Below are positions 38,201 through 52,600 of a stretch of 64,000 nucleotides of DNA, piece after piece (the stretch's first letter is position 1; the number at the start of each line of letters is the position of its first letter). The notes beneath the pieces were generated by a model. That model ran no database searches. It worked only from the letters and a program-made list of their open reading frames with translations, and was not told the origin of the DNA. Made by a program: the position numbers and the translations under genes. The stretch is taken from NCBI GenBank assembly GCA_020091685.1, contig CM034595.1, positions 10,151,775 to 10,215,774 on the forward strand. The letters are read 5' to 3'. The DNA comes from Lutjanus erythropterus (taxonomy: Eukaryota > Chordata > Actinopteri > Lutjaniformes > Lutjanidae).

Positions 38201-41200
38201 GTTCTTCAGAAGCCACTGGTCTTTGCGTAGAACCTCAGCCCTTCAGGAAGAACCCTTTTGGAACCCTTATTTCTAAGAGTGTAAGAAAAGAGAAGGGGAG
38301 AGAAGATGGAGAGATGTTGGAGAAGCAGAAACTGGAGGGGGGGGGGGTTGGAAAAAAGCAGAAGGGAAAAGAAGATTGAGCAGAGAGGAGCGTGAAGAAG
38401 GAGCGAGGAGGACGATAAGGAGCTCTGAGGGGCAGAGAGGAGCAGATAAAATGCGAGAGGCAGGAAGAGGAGCAGAAAAAAAAAGGGAAACGCATCAAGA
38501 AAAAAGGGGATTAGGGATGAGGAGAGTGGAGGCAGAGACACCAGCGTGTTTCAAGAGTCAAGCTCTGAACTCTTCCCTCATTGGCTGTTATGGCGAGAAG
38601 AGTTGATTATCTTCGCTGGGTGGGGCTCATTAGCATGATTAATTGGAGGCCAAAGAAACTCATTAGCTGATCGCGCTCTTTTAGCATGAAACAGATGAGG
38701 GGAGATCGAGGGGTTGTGGCGGTGGTCGGGACTGAGTGACAGCAAGTGTAATAACACTGCTTTAATCCCCCAGGCGAGATATATGTCAAGTGGTAGTCAT
38801 TGTCGCAGCATATATCTCATTATGCATTAATTATCATAGAGGGGGGAGGTGCTGTTATTAATGATAACTGAGAGTGCAGAGGAGGAATGTTGGTAGAAAT
38901 GTCGATTATGCAACACTAACACTATCTCTGATTGTTTACAAGTAAAGCGTGTCATGTGTAATCATTAAAAGGTATTTCACCGCTAAAGAGACTATAATTA
39001 ATCACTTATATAATTTAGTAAATCATGCTAAGCTTTTAGATGTAGCTGACAGCCTAGTAGCGATGGCTACATAATGAACAAATCTCTGGAGTGCATCTGT
39101 AGTGTGTATTTTTTGTTGCTTACAAAGCAGATCAAAAGGCTTTTCTCGCTCAAATCCCATTAGATATTTTTGTTGCAACATAGCAATATCTGTCATTTGA
39201 AATTTATCTTCATCTGTGAATTATTACGCAAACAAGAAGGGATAAAATAAGTGGAAAAACAGAAAAACAACAAATAACCTATTTTGCTGTATGTAAAAAG
39301 TACCATCAGACAAAATTACACTATCCCAAATATCAGCATAATATATCAGCATGCCATTCTGATCATACATTTTTCCATTTGTCATTTAAGTTAATTTTTA
39401 CATTTAAACTATAACTGTTAATAATACAAACAGTCTCTTTGCTTGTTTTGTCACACAGCAGCCTTCAGTGTTGTTAGACTCTTATTTGTGACATATAGGA
39501 TTTCCATGACATCAGAATTTTCAACTTTCATACATTGCTAGTATAAAAAAATATCTTTTAATACCACACCAAAAGAAAAAAGTCTAAGCCACACAAAAGA
39601 TTTGTTTTTTTCTGTGTTTTTTTATTTGCAGTCCTGCTAACAGTGTTGGTGCAGAAAAATTCACTGAACACACTTTGGCTTTTGCTGCAAGCCAAAGTTC
39701 ATGCAAGACAATACAGACTGGATTGAACTTAAGTATTGATTCAACACTTAGATAATGTTTTAATGGCTTTGGTACTCTCAATACTGACGCAGACATTCTA
39801 TCATTTTAAACATGTGGCATTGAAAATATATTGATACTGTGATACTGTTGACAACCTTATATGTAACCAATTAGTAATGCTGTGGGCTGGACGTTGGGTA
39901 AGACTACAGAGTTGTGGCTACAGACACAGAAAGATGAAGAGCTGAAAACCTTAACTATAGTCCCTGTTTTTGCTGATCTGAAAAATGATCAGATCTGTAA
40001 CTCATTATATGATCCAAACTCCAAACTCCAGCTGAAGATATGACGGAAAGGGGGTGGAGAGAGAGGGGATGACACGCAGCAAATGGGCTGCAGGCGGGTG
40101 TTGAACCAGCGGCTGCTGCAGAGGACTGACATACTCAGTACATGGGGGCATCCTCTACCAACTGAGCTACAGGAGCACTTTGGCACTTTTCACACGGATG
40201 TCCTGTCAGTGTTGATGGTAAACGTAGTCAGTTGAAGCAATAAATTCCTCAGTGTGTGCTGTATTGACAGAGAAAGCTGAGTTCTCCTGTTACTAAATCT
40301 GCTGTTCTTTAAGCATCCAGTAAACTTGGATTTCTAGTCTCCATGTATGTGTAGCTAAGGGAGGAATGCGTTGCTTAAATTTACTACATTTACCATCAAC
40401 ACTGACTGGACATCTACTTGCTAAGGGTCAGATTTTCCCTCTGACAGAAGTACAGTGATTTCATATCAACTTTCTTTCATTTAAACAACTTTTGGACACT
40501 TTAAGACAGTTATTTGATTTTCATCTTATGCATGATTTATGCTGTTTTAATCTACCAAGTCTGGGCCTTTATTTTGAAAAACGGGGTTAGTTTGTGCAAT
40601 TTTTTTAAAATTTTTAATAGCTCTTTTTAGAAGTATAAAATTACATTTGTATTTGTTTTATATGCATTTCCTCGTTCTTGAAGTAAATTATATATCAGCA
40701 GGCTTGGGGAGTAATAGATTACTTGTAACAGGATAAACATGCATTGTGCATAAGAAATGGTTAGGGTTAGGAATAGTTGGACGGACAGTTAATAAACTTA
40801 ACAACAGACTTAAAACATATTAGGCTAAACAATTTGTTACTGAGGTAAATGGAAAGTACACAGATTACTTTAAGATTATGATACTTGAATTAGGTTACTG
40901 ACTACATTTTTTAACAGGTAATTATTAACTGTATTGGCACACATTTTTTAAGTAACCCTCTCAAGATTTTATTTATATAGCCCAATATCACACTGTCCCT
41001 CAGGGAGCTTTACAATCTGTACAGTGTGCCATGCCTTTTGTCCTTTAGACCCTGTGCAAAATAAAAAACACTGATCCCACAAATAACCTTCAATGATTTT
41101 ATATTTCTAACTTTTATGGGAGTATACAAGCCCTCTACTGTTGTACATTTTAATTTTTAAGTAGTGAGCCCTGGTCAATAGTATCAGCTGCTTTTTTGAG

Positions 41201-44200
41201 GTCAAGAAATATCGCTGCTGTACGTTCACTATCTTGATTTTGCCTTCTTAAGTTCTGTCATTGTCAGCAGAGTAGTTCTGAGAGTTTAAAAGCTGTTTCA
41301 GTGATGTCATCTAGAAACACCATCGGGGAGCTGATATGTGCTCAGATATCACAGGCGTATGGTAAAATCAAGTAATCTCATTTTTGGGCATGATGACTCA
41401 TGACTTAGTGCATCTGTAGCTCCGTCCACCAATATTAGCTCGCAGCTTATATAAGCATGAGTCAAAGCAGATAAGAAATGGATCCCTGAAAATGGCCTAA
41501 TTTGTACGTGACTCAAAGTGGAGCAGCACCATTTATCAGGGGTATGTGTCCAATTATCCACTGATTAATAGGCATTCATTTCACTGAGTACATGACAGTG
41601 CAGCCACAATCCAATTATTCTGTGGAGAAATGAAATGAACCAAAGACTTACATTTACTTCATAAAAATAATGTTATCATCGCTGCCTGATTTCCAGGGGG
41701 GAGTAAAAATAGAAACAGGGATTGGATATACAGTAAAAAGATACGAGATGCACCAGCATCCTAGTGCCACTGGCATTCTTCAACTTGCTTTTCTTCCTTA
41801 TTTTCCTTTTTTTTTTTTTTTTGCTCAGCAAGGTTGCACGTAGGTGTGTATTTCTTTCCCTCAGATATGGGTTTATTAGCTGTCGGAGGTCTTACAGTAT
41901 TTGGTACACAAGATAAGTAATGCAGAAGGGAGCAGGGCTGCACCTGAGCAGGATTGTGGTGAGACCGTATCAGCTTTGCACTGGGACCGAGGATTTACAC
42001 ATCAAAGACGTGCTCATTAACAGAGGCTCCCTCCCAAAATTAGTTCTGTTACATCCGACAAAATGAATCGCCACCATCTCCCGAGAATGGTATTTCCACG
42101 TGCTCGTGTGTGCATGTATGTGTGTGTGCGTGTGTGTGCAGGCATTCGCTGGTGTGCACTTGCTGTAAGGGGTCAACTCTCTTATTTGGGATTTTCCTCT
42201 GCAGACGTCGCAGCATGTGTCTCATTTCCTTTTGGGCAGAGATAATGCTTCTTGATGAAAAATCAAGCAGTGGGTCTAGCATCAGAGATTAGGAGAAGCC
42301 CCGGCGTACGTCTGGACAAATTGCATTCTGGACTAGAGCCATCAGTTTGAGTCGCTCAGTGCTGTCAGTCTTTGTTTCTGCAGGCTCGGCCTGTACTCTG
42401 TTTGAGTACAGGCAGGGATATTCTCTACATTTCAACAGCTGCCTTTTGTTGGCTCTTTAGGTTTCATTACTGGGATAAAGCAGACATTACATTGTCAAAA
42501 TGATTCAAACAGATGACCGATACACCCATATGTGATTGAGGGACAGCCCATTCCAAAGCTATGGCCAGTAATGTACTATTGTGATGGCAGGTCTTCAGCC
42601 ACAAGAGTATGAGTGAGATCAGCCATTGTTGTTGAGAGTTCATGTTCACTCTGGAAGTGTTGAGGCTTAGTGCACGGATGCATGGTTGGCTTGAAATACA
42701 AAAAAGTCTTTCTTGAACAGTCACCAACTACTCTTTTCTTCAGATTATTTATGTATGCTGTGAAATAAAAAAAAATCCTTAAATGGGAACTATTGTCATG
42801 TTTGCTTGGCAATTCTTATTTTCAGGTTCTGAATGTTATTTTCCATTTCAACCGTATTTTGCCACTAAATCCCAATAAATCTTACACACTCAACTGATTG
42901 GCCCAACTCGTGTGTTTGCACTGGTGGCTAGAGAGGAAACTTAGTTTTAAAGGTTTCATAGTGGTCAGCTCTCAGTACTTTTGTAGCTTCTAACTGAATC
43001 TCTGTGGTGTTGAATTTGATTTTATTCCTGTTTCAGAAGTGAGACTGTCTACAGAAACCTTTCAGCCGTATTGTTACTGCTGCTGCTAACTAAACTTTTC
43101 CTGCTCCTGCTTCACATTAAAAAGTTTTCCTACATCAGAGGCATCCTGGTGACCAAGAAGGTCTGGTATGAAGGCATAGAACAGACATTCCCTATCGCTC
43201 TCTTCTAACATTGCCTGCCATTTCTGTTCTATCTCAAATCAAGAATGACCATTGGTAAGTCAGTGGGAGTGTTGCTGTTCTTCAGGTTCAGGTGATTTTA
43301 TTTGTATCTGTAGGTAGATTTGGTTTGCAGTAAGCAAGGCCTCCATTTTGACACACTTACAAACAACCCACACAAATGTGATAAAGGCACTCAAGGCTGC
43401 AATAATCAAGACTAAAAAAGAGAGAAATAGCCATAAAGCCACTGAAATAAAAAACTCTAGAAAAGTAAATAAACATCTGAGCAGTGACTTGTTCATCTAA
43501 GTGATGGCTGCTGGAACAAAGCTATTTTTATACTGCCTCCTTCTCTACCTTGGGACTATGAACCTACGTTCAGAAGGAAGAAGCTGAAATTCACTGTGCA
43601 AGGGGTGGGTGTCTGTCTGGTGCACAGGGACGCTGGGTTAAGCTGTGACTCACCAATCAGCCTACTAGACCATTTAACAATTTGATTCAGAGTTTCTTTT
43701 CTTTAAAGTTAGGTTTCCAAACCAACACCAAAGAAAAAGATAAAAATCGATTCAGTGAAAACTCGATAGAATAGAAGAAATACCTTCTAGTTGGTCTAGA
43801 CAACAAGATCTGGTTATATTCTGCATGGTTTGGTCAGCAGATCAGTTTTAAATATGACAGAGAGGAATAAAAGCTACAATCAGCTAACAAAAGGCTGTGG
43901 TTTGTGTGAACCAGCACACCTGAAACACGTCAGTAAGGTAAATAATTTTGTTTACCTTTCATGCTGCCCTGGGGAAAACCATTTGCCGTAGTGCCAGCTT
44001 TGCTTGAATGGTTGTGGTTGCTCACAGATCAATGTGGTGCGAGTATCCCTCGCTGTATTGATTAACATCATTAAGGTCCATTTATGCTAAGCTAATGCTA
44101 GATACAGACACGGATGTAGCCCCCCATCCATATTCTGTTCATTTCGTCCATATTTGCACATGTTTTCTGAGTGAAACAGAGCAGGATCTCCAGTAGTCGT

Positions 44201-46635
44201 TTCAAGCAAGTCATGACAACAGAACACTACAAAGTTAAATAGGAAATGACGTTTGTCATCAATTAGTGAGAAGAATTTTCCATCCACATGTCACCATGTA
44301 TTTAATGGCTTTCTCAGGAGATACACTGTTACAGCCTCCTCCAGCGTCGCCATGTTTGTTGTTGTTAGAATCTTTTGACTCTTCTTCTTCCCTTTTGGGG
44401 TAACTTTTGATTCTGAGCAACGCCCTCTAGTGGATTTATTGATTAACATCCATGCCAATGTAAAGGACACATGGTATGTATGTAAGTATGTGGCCAATAA
44501 TGATTAAATTGTTTGAAACCAATGCATCTGTTTTGTACTTAAAGGAGGCTGAAATGAGCCTTTAGTGGATCGATTGAAATAACAAATGAGTCGGCAACTA
44601 TTTTGATAATCAATTAATCATTTTTAAATTTTCTTTCTTTTTATCGTATGTGATGTTTTTATTTTGTTTTTTAATTTATTAAATTTTTTAGTCCTTCAAT
44701 TTTGAATGGAGTATTTTCTGGTTTTGGACTGTTTGTTGGACAAAACAAGTCATTTGAAGATATTATCTTGACCTTTGAGAAAATGTAATCACAATCTTCC
44801 ACCGTTTTTTGTCCTTCTATAAATCAAGCATTTAATACACTGAATAATCAATAGATTATTTGAGCAACAGCAGCAATCAGTCACACATCTCAACACATTA
44901 TTGGCCATATTGTGTTCTTTGTTTAGTAACAATCAGGCTGTTTGGTATCACTGGTCAGAAATTCCATCTTGAATGAGACAGATGTCATCAAAGGTTATGA
45001 TGAACATTACTAAAGGAATTACACTGATAAGTGTGTGTTTGAGTCAGGGAGTTTAGCTGTACATTTACACACTCAAGCACGTGCGTGTCTGAGTGTGTGT
45101 CTCCTGTCTTTCAGCAGCTGAGTGTGGAGCACAAAACTAATTTACCCCACGGGGAATATATTTGCTCAGAGAGCAGAAACAGTGGGGAATGCGCTCGTCT
45201 AATGGGATGGTCCTTACATTTTAATGAATGCTGATTGATTGGCAAACTCTCCGTTTTAATGTACCATTACTGTGTTTAGTGCAACTCAGTCCTCACAGGA
45301 GCACCACTTGAAAGTCTGCTCATCCCTTTCCTCTGCGTTTTACTTCTTGTAAGTGTTAGTCATCAGTAGTTTTTTTGGTGATAATTTGAAGAATTGAGTT
45401 TGATGCTGAGGCAATAAGTCCTGTAGTTGGGGTCTGTTTTCAGGTATGTAACTTTTTTGAGATTGTTTATATGTGCATGTATCGTATATGGGCTGTGCCC
45501 TCTCTTTCTGTATTATTATTATAAGTAGTAGTGGTAGTTGTAGTTATCAGCTGATAATGATGGACTGTGTTTGAGTTCAAATTCAGTCAGAGTTTTGCTC
45601 CGTTTGGAAAGCTTATTAAATTCATGCTCCAGAGCCTTGGACTTATGTAATGGTGTCCTCCGACCATTGTGAGGCGCTGTAGGATTCTGGAACGTGACAG
45701 TCACGCTTGTTGCAAGTAGAGAGGTGAAGTCACGCCCCTTTTGGTGTGCCCCAAGGGAACTGTAGTCAATGACAAGAGACAAATAATTTTTTTGATCCCG
45801 TTTGAAGAGTTTTATCCAGCGACTCCTGGTCCTTTTACCGACCCTGAAGAGAAAGAACGAGCAAAACCTGCTGCTCTGTGACTACATCCTGGTATGAAAA
45901 CACACAGGCATCGTAGCTTCAGCGGCTAACGTTAGCCTTTGGAGGGAGAAAGTCATGACATCACTTACACAACTTCTGAGTTTCTAATTCTGTATCTTCA
46001 CAGTCTTATACTTAAGTAGTTTTACTAAAAACAATGTTTTAAGGTGACAAACATCATGTATGTAATTGATGACACAATTCAAAGATCAAAAAATCATTTG
46101 TCTCTAGCCTTGCACTACAACTCATATTTTTTCAGAGGTAAAGTCCCATGGTGGTCCTCCAGAAGAGGTGTGATTTCGCTCTATAGTGCTGAAAATCAGC
46201 CCTAATATCCCATCATGCTTTGCTAAGAGTTTGTTAATTTATTTAATTTATGTTCCAAAATGCAAGTGTTACGTTTTGTTAGTGTTGTGTCTGTTCAGAA
46301 CATGGTGGTTCATGCTGGCAACTGTCATTTTTGCATTTGTTAAAGTCCAGCTGTATTTAGTGTGTTGATTGCATTGTACATTCTGTACCATTAGTCTGAT
46401 ACCCGTCAATATCAGCCCCCAGTCCCAAAGTTGGACCAGACTGGTCCCATCCCTACATGTAAGTGGCTGCTGGGGGGAGCGCCTGAGGTGATGAGAGTCT
46501 CAGTGTGGGCCTAACAGCTGTGTCTGCGGGCCTGGATGGGAGCCTGATTGAGTTATGTGTCCGAAAATGAAAACAACCCTTTCTGTTCCATTCATCATCC
46601 TGCCTGTCATTAATATGCTCAGCAAATCCTGTGCA

Positions 46636-46684
<49 letters not shown>

Positions 46685-49600
46685 ACATAAACATTTCTCC
46701 ACATATATACCATAGACACTCGAACAGTTCCACGCACATGGCAAGCAGATAGACATGTATTGCGGCTCACCTGGAGCCTGCTCTGTATGACAGGAAGCGT
46801 ATGACTGTCACTTTGACTGACGACCGTTCAGTCTCACAACCGCTGCATTTGGTTTGATTTATAAGCCAGACGGGCTTTAATATGAGGGACAAGAGGAGTG
46901 TTTCTATCATTCCTCACTGCACTTTGTTAGCGGATAGATTTACAGGCCTAACAGAATCTTCTCTTCTCTTCTCTTCTCTTCTCTTCTCTTCTCTTCTCTT
47001 CTCTTCTCTTCTCTTCTCTTCTCTTCTCTTCTCTTCTCTTCTCTTCTCTTCTCCTCAAACATTTCAGTGCTCAGATGCTGCAGCAGTTAATTGAACGCCA
47101 TAAGTGGCATTATGCAATCTCTGCGTTTGCTCGCTCTCTGTCTCCTCTGCCTTCATTGGTAAACAGTAGCAGCCAGTGATGACATATCCAGCCTCCCCCT
47201 CAGAGCCCATTCGCTTTCACCGTGAGCTGCGTTCAATAACCCACTGGAGCACAGCCCTGCTCTAAACCCCTCCAGGGATCCTCAGCTGAGATTGGCAGCG
47301 ATCACCCGTCCATGGACCGATGGATGGATGGAGGGAGGGAGGGAAAGAGAAAGATAACAGAATGAGGGAAGAGGGTGAAACAGAGGAAGTTGGAAACAAA
47401 AAAAGCACTAGGAGAAGATGTAGGATAACAAAAGTAGGGGCTACTGATTGATTTTAACTGATACAAATGAGGGGTAAATCCTTGTAAATCTTTCAAGTGG
47501 TTCATCCCTGACAACTTCTGCACACAAAATTAGTTTGAAAAGAAAGATGTAAAATATTTTAGGTGTAAATTTTCGAGACAAATGACTACAGAGTATATTT
47601 GAAATGTAGAAAATATATAGGTTATGTATCTTAGAAAAAAAGTCCACATGCATTATGTATACTGTGTGTGTATGATCAGGTTTTGCTGTATGTGACCCTT
47701 CAGGCTCTAACAGTGTTGTTCTGTAATGGCTCCCATTGTGTTGGCCTCCTCCTCTCTCAGCCCTCTCCTGACTCAGCTGCACTCTCTCCACCCCCCACCA
47801 CCCCCCAAAGATCCTCATCCAGAGACTCCCAGACGAGCCAGGAATGCCAATTAATTGTAATTAGAACCACTGTAAGCGTAACTATTGCTGTTACGTTCCA
47901 CTAATGAAGCAGGGCTGCTGCGGCCCCTGTGTATTTACCCCAGTGTAATCTATAGTATTGATGTGGGGAGGCAGGCTGAGAGCAGGCAGGGGATGCTGGA
48001 GTCTGACGCCGGCTGTGATGCAAGAATGACACCTTGTGTTCAGACTGGGTATTACAGCTTATATTTCACATAGTTTATACTTGAGTTAGAGGTTCTACTT
48101 GAAATGCTAGTAAATATTTTGAAAAATGTTTATATTTCCACAAGATACAGTATGATTGGTCTCCATTTGACAGCTTGAAGTTAAATAAAGTCATTGAAAT
48201 AGTGAATAAATAAAGTGAAACAAGAATTAGGTCTGATTATCAGGCTAAAGCAGATATGGCTCTAAAATGCTATGTACTACAATTATGATATTTAAAATAC
48301 ATGCTTGAGTGTTCATAAAAGCAGAACCAGCAGTTTATATCAAATATCAATCAGATAATTAAACAGAATGTAACCAGAATGTATTTACTGTATCAATGAA
48401 CAGCAATGGTTTTGCTTTTCTTTGACTCTAAAAACTGTTTTTCCACCCTTTGTTGGCATACAGTATGAAGCAATCACGGGAAAAGTGGGGTGTTTGAAAC
48501 ATAAAACTACAAAATAGAGTATACAAATCACACAGACTGAAATATTTAAGGTGTATAAGCAAGCACAGGTGACAATCTGAACACATGGTTTAGAGGAGGA
48601 GGCGTTGTACTCATTTGTTTTTTCTTTTTAATTTGGACCATGATATCATTGATATCATTTTTACATGCTTTCTTTTATACTTTTAATATGTTGGATATAA
48701 ATTACAAATTTGACAGTACTTTATGCGTTTTTTTTATTTTAGTAAATCAGGTGCAAAGTGCTTTTGTAATAAACCCATCCTACATTTTTGCCGTCCCTGG
48801 CTGACACTTCTTAAAATACAGATTCATTTCTACAGTGGTCGATGACTGTCAGGCATCACGATGGATGTTGGCATTGTCCATTGGCCCAATTGTAGTGTGA
48901 GGCTCTTATTTTGGATACCAGAGATACAATACTGGTCGTGTCCCAAAGCGTGTTATTATAAAACTGCTTGCGTGTGAACAGTATGGTGCTTCATGCTGCA
49001 CAATACAGCAGCATGATACATCATACAGTAAATGTGGTGCGGGCCTGAGGGTGGCGTTAATTGGTTGGCTGTGTCTGTTCCACAAAGGTCAGATCAAAAT
49101 GTAGAAGTTTTGTCTGGGTTGCAACAGTGTGTTTTACTGTCACAGATGAAAAAAAAATGTGGCAAGGATGATGAAACTTTCACTCTTCCAAACTTCCTCT
49201 CGTTTGATTTGAAAAGTTTTCTCTGTTTAACGAATACTGAAAACTAGAACAGTGTTTATGTTTGCGACAAACTAACTCTTTTGCTTTTTAAAATGGTGTC
49301 AGTGTAAAAACAAATATACTGTTTATTCGTTCATTTGTACAGCACTTTACTCAGCGGCGTATGAAAATGATGATGATGGTTTTAGGTGGCACCATACAGT
49401 TTCACCTTTTCATGAACCTAGACCTTACATATTCTAACTTACTGACAGGTTCAGGATGTGGGAAGCTCCAGTTTACAGGCTGTTAAGTTCAGGTAGTTGT
49501 GAAAAGACCTAATCTGGGCTGGCCTCTGGTTCACTAGCTTTCATCAGTCTCTCTGAAGAAATGAAGCATCTTCCGGAGGTTTACTCTCCAAATACTAAGA

Positions 49601-52600
49601 CAGACTGGCATCCACCACAGCTGCTGGTATAAGAAACTGAAACCTTCATGATTTCAACAAAACTGAGCAACAATTAGTTTGCGGACACAGAAAAACTCCC
49701 ATGAACAACACTGTAAGCGCTCACACTACTTCTACTTAGGTCATTGTAACTTTGCTTCATCTGTATCCATAAAACTTACCAACCGTCTCTTCCGTCACAA
49801 TTTCAGCATTCCAGCTATTATCTTGTCTGTCTAAAAACATCTACAGCGATCAGTCCTCTGTCCTGCTGTTGTTAGGTTGTGTCCAGAGAGTGATCATTAT
49901 AACCCAAACCAAACTTTTTCCCAACCCTGACCAAGTGTTTTTAGTCCCTACAGTTTTGTCACATTATAAATAATAATTAGTTTGTACAGTGTGCACAATG
50001 AAGAAATAATGCATCTTGTGAGGGTCTTGCAAATTATGAGTTACTACATGCTGACAGCGACCCCTGATGGAAATAGTCTTTGTGAAATTCATAAATATTA
50101 AACAAAGACAGTAGATTGTTTTTCCCACATGGCCCACAGTTGAGTAAGGCTCTGTTCCGAGGCAGGAGCTCGGTTATTAGCGAAGTTACAAATTGCAATG
50201 GGATTGTGAATGAGGTTTTTTACTTTTTAACTTGTTTTTACTCTTTCTAGAATCCAGAACTTCCTGTTTCACCTCAACTGTGTCACACTGATGTGTTTTA
50301 GAAGGGCTGGGTGTCAGGAACTTGATAGCTTTAAAGCACATGTGTCAAACTTGAGGCCCACATGCCAAATCCTGCCTGGCTTCTCTTATTATGAGGCCAG
50401 AAAGAGCTTGCAAGGATGAAAACTTGCACAATACAATATACTGTGTTGCAGGAGAACGGTGTCCATAAAACACATGTCTCAGAATGCATCCTGATTAGAT
50501 CTTAGTGTACAATACATAGCATCTCAATAATATGTAGCTGTTTCCAGCAGTGACACTAATGACAAATATTTGTAGGTAGTAACATTAATAGTAGCAGCCA
50601 AGCAAAATGCCATCATTTAATTTTTAAGGAAATATACAACTTGGATTTGAAACCTTGCTTGTAGGCCACACAAACTGAAACAACCCTCTTGGTAATTTAT
50701 ATTTTATTGCTTAAACTACTTTGGATATTTCTTTTTTTTAATAATTGTTTCAGGTATTATTATAAGTTATTACTAAATCCAATAATAATCAAATGCAGAG
50801 ACAATTATGTAAGATGAAACCAGGTAGATACAGTTGTATAGTCTTCCCTTTACAGTAGAACTGACCTTTTTAGAGCAACCACAATGCTGATGTGGCACGC
50901 TATGAAATTGAGTTTTGTCATCCCTTGTTTAAAGTATCAACCAAAATAACTCAGTACCAAGTAGTATCAAAACCTCTCCAGTCAAACTAAACCTGCATTT
51001 GATCCTTTTTGTACGCAGGTCTAGAAAAAAAAAGATTATTTGTATAGTTTTGCTCATAGCCAATCATGGCAAGCGATCTCAATTTAATGCTTCATGTAAT
51101 TGGCTCGCTACTGCAGCAGCAGAGAATTCAGCATGCTGAGATGTCACCAAAACGTCTGGATGTATGGCTACACACCAGTGTAAAATAATGCAGAGGATTT
51201 TTTCAGAATGTTTCCATTTACATGATGGGTATTGAATGAAATAGAAAAAAAAATGTGTTGAAAGACATAATTTATTATCATTGATATCTGGCATTGGTTC
51301 CATACCAACAAAATATTGTGTTAAAAGATACCCAACCCTTGTTCTTAGTGTAGTTTAGTCGATAATACAAGAGGGACGACATCAAATCAGACACAAATAC
51401 AAAGATGTCAAGAATAACACAACAAAGTCCACGATTTATTTCCATTATAGTCCTTGATTTAAGAATAGCAAAAATGCAAGTGACTAGACCAAATCGATAC
51501 AACAAATTCCTATATCCTCATCAATGAAATCACTTGTTTGGAGTATAGTACTAACTATGTCTGAGGGAAGTGTTAATTGGTTGATTGAGTCCAGTTCAGA
51601 AAGCTCACTGATGTGTTGTCATGTAGTATTTCACACATATTTAAACTGTATGTTTAAACTTGAATTCAACACTGTTTTACTACCTTAGATCATATTTTGT
51701 TGTGTGAAACTGAGACTTATAAACTACAAATGTAGTTTTGACGATGGGATTAGGTCTTCGTATAAAATTTGGGTTAAATGTTCCATCTGTGTCGAACTAC
51801 ATTCATACGTTTTGCTGAATCTTGACTAACAAGTCACTGAAGATTACAGTTCTTCAAAATGTGGTCAAATTGTCCTGCCTGCGTGAGAGTCAGAGGCCTC
51901 ATCATGCACCTGTCCACATCAATATGCCCTCCTTCTTGTAATAATCTCTGGAATTATTTGAACCGTTCTAACCAGTTTTTTACAAAATGTTCCTTGGGCG
52001 TAATAGTTAGTTGAGCCTCATGTAATAGTCCGTGTTTAAATGTTCCCTGCTCATTGTAATAGTTGGCAGAAGCTCGTGTAATAGTTCGTGTTTTGTGTGT
52101 GAGCAGGCTCTCAGGTAACAGAGGCCCTGCATATGAAATGAGATGGTAATGAGGAGGAGGAGGAGGAGGGGAGCCTTATCACTACAGGGCCAAATTCCGA
52201 CAGTGAATTGCGCAGTTGTAACAAAAGTAACAGAGCGTCCATTCAGCCTGCACTAATCCAGATGGGAAAGTCAAACAGCAGAAAGTCCACGGCACAAACT
52301 CATTTCATCACTTTATTAATTTAGATATTGCCTCCTCGCTCCTGTGGGGAGGGAAAAAAAAGAGCCCCTCTGAAATGACCAACATCGGTGAGGCGTTTTG
52401 CTCTACATGGTTCCCCCACTTCGTCTCCTCCCGTTATCTGTTTAATTCATCCCGCCAATCTTGGCTGTCTTTACCCACTAAATTTCCCTTTGACACGCAT
52501 GCCTTGCTTCGCATAATCCTCACTCCGGGGCAGAATTAAAAATGGAAAAAAGAGGAGGGAATAGGACAGGTGGCTGGAGAATCCTTGAAATAATGTTCAA

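Noticed and set aside
38206..38541. Minus-strand Ser/Leu/Phe-rich frames of 87-111 codons
   Set aside because: They run through the purine-rich tract and the end of a MITE; composition alone explains the lack of stops.
40096..40169. A true tRNA gene
   Set aside because: A and B boxes are present, but their separation is too long and no cloverleaf or acceptor stem is apparent, so a SINE fits better.
43260..43496. Minus-strand 78-codon frame with a hydrophobic stretch
   Set aside because: A possible membrane peptide, but it has no recognised homologue, no splice partner and no promoter signal; chance frame or repeat debris is more likely.
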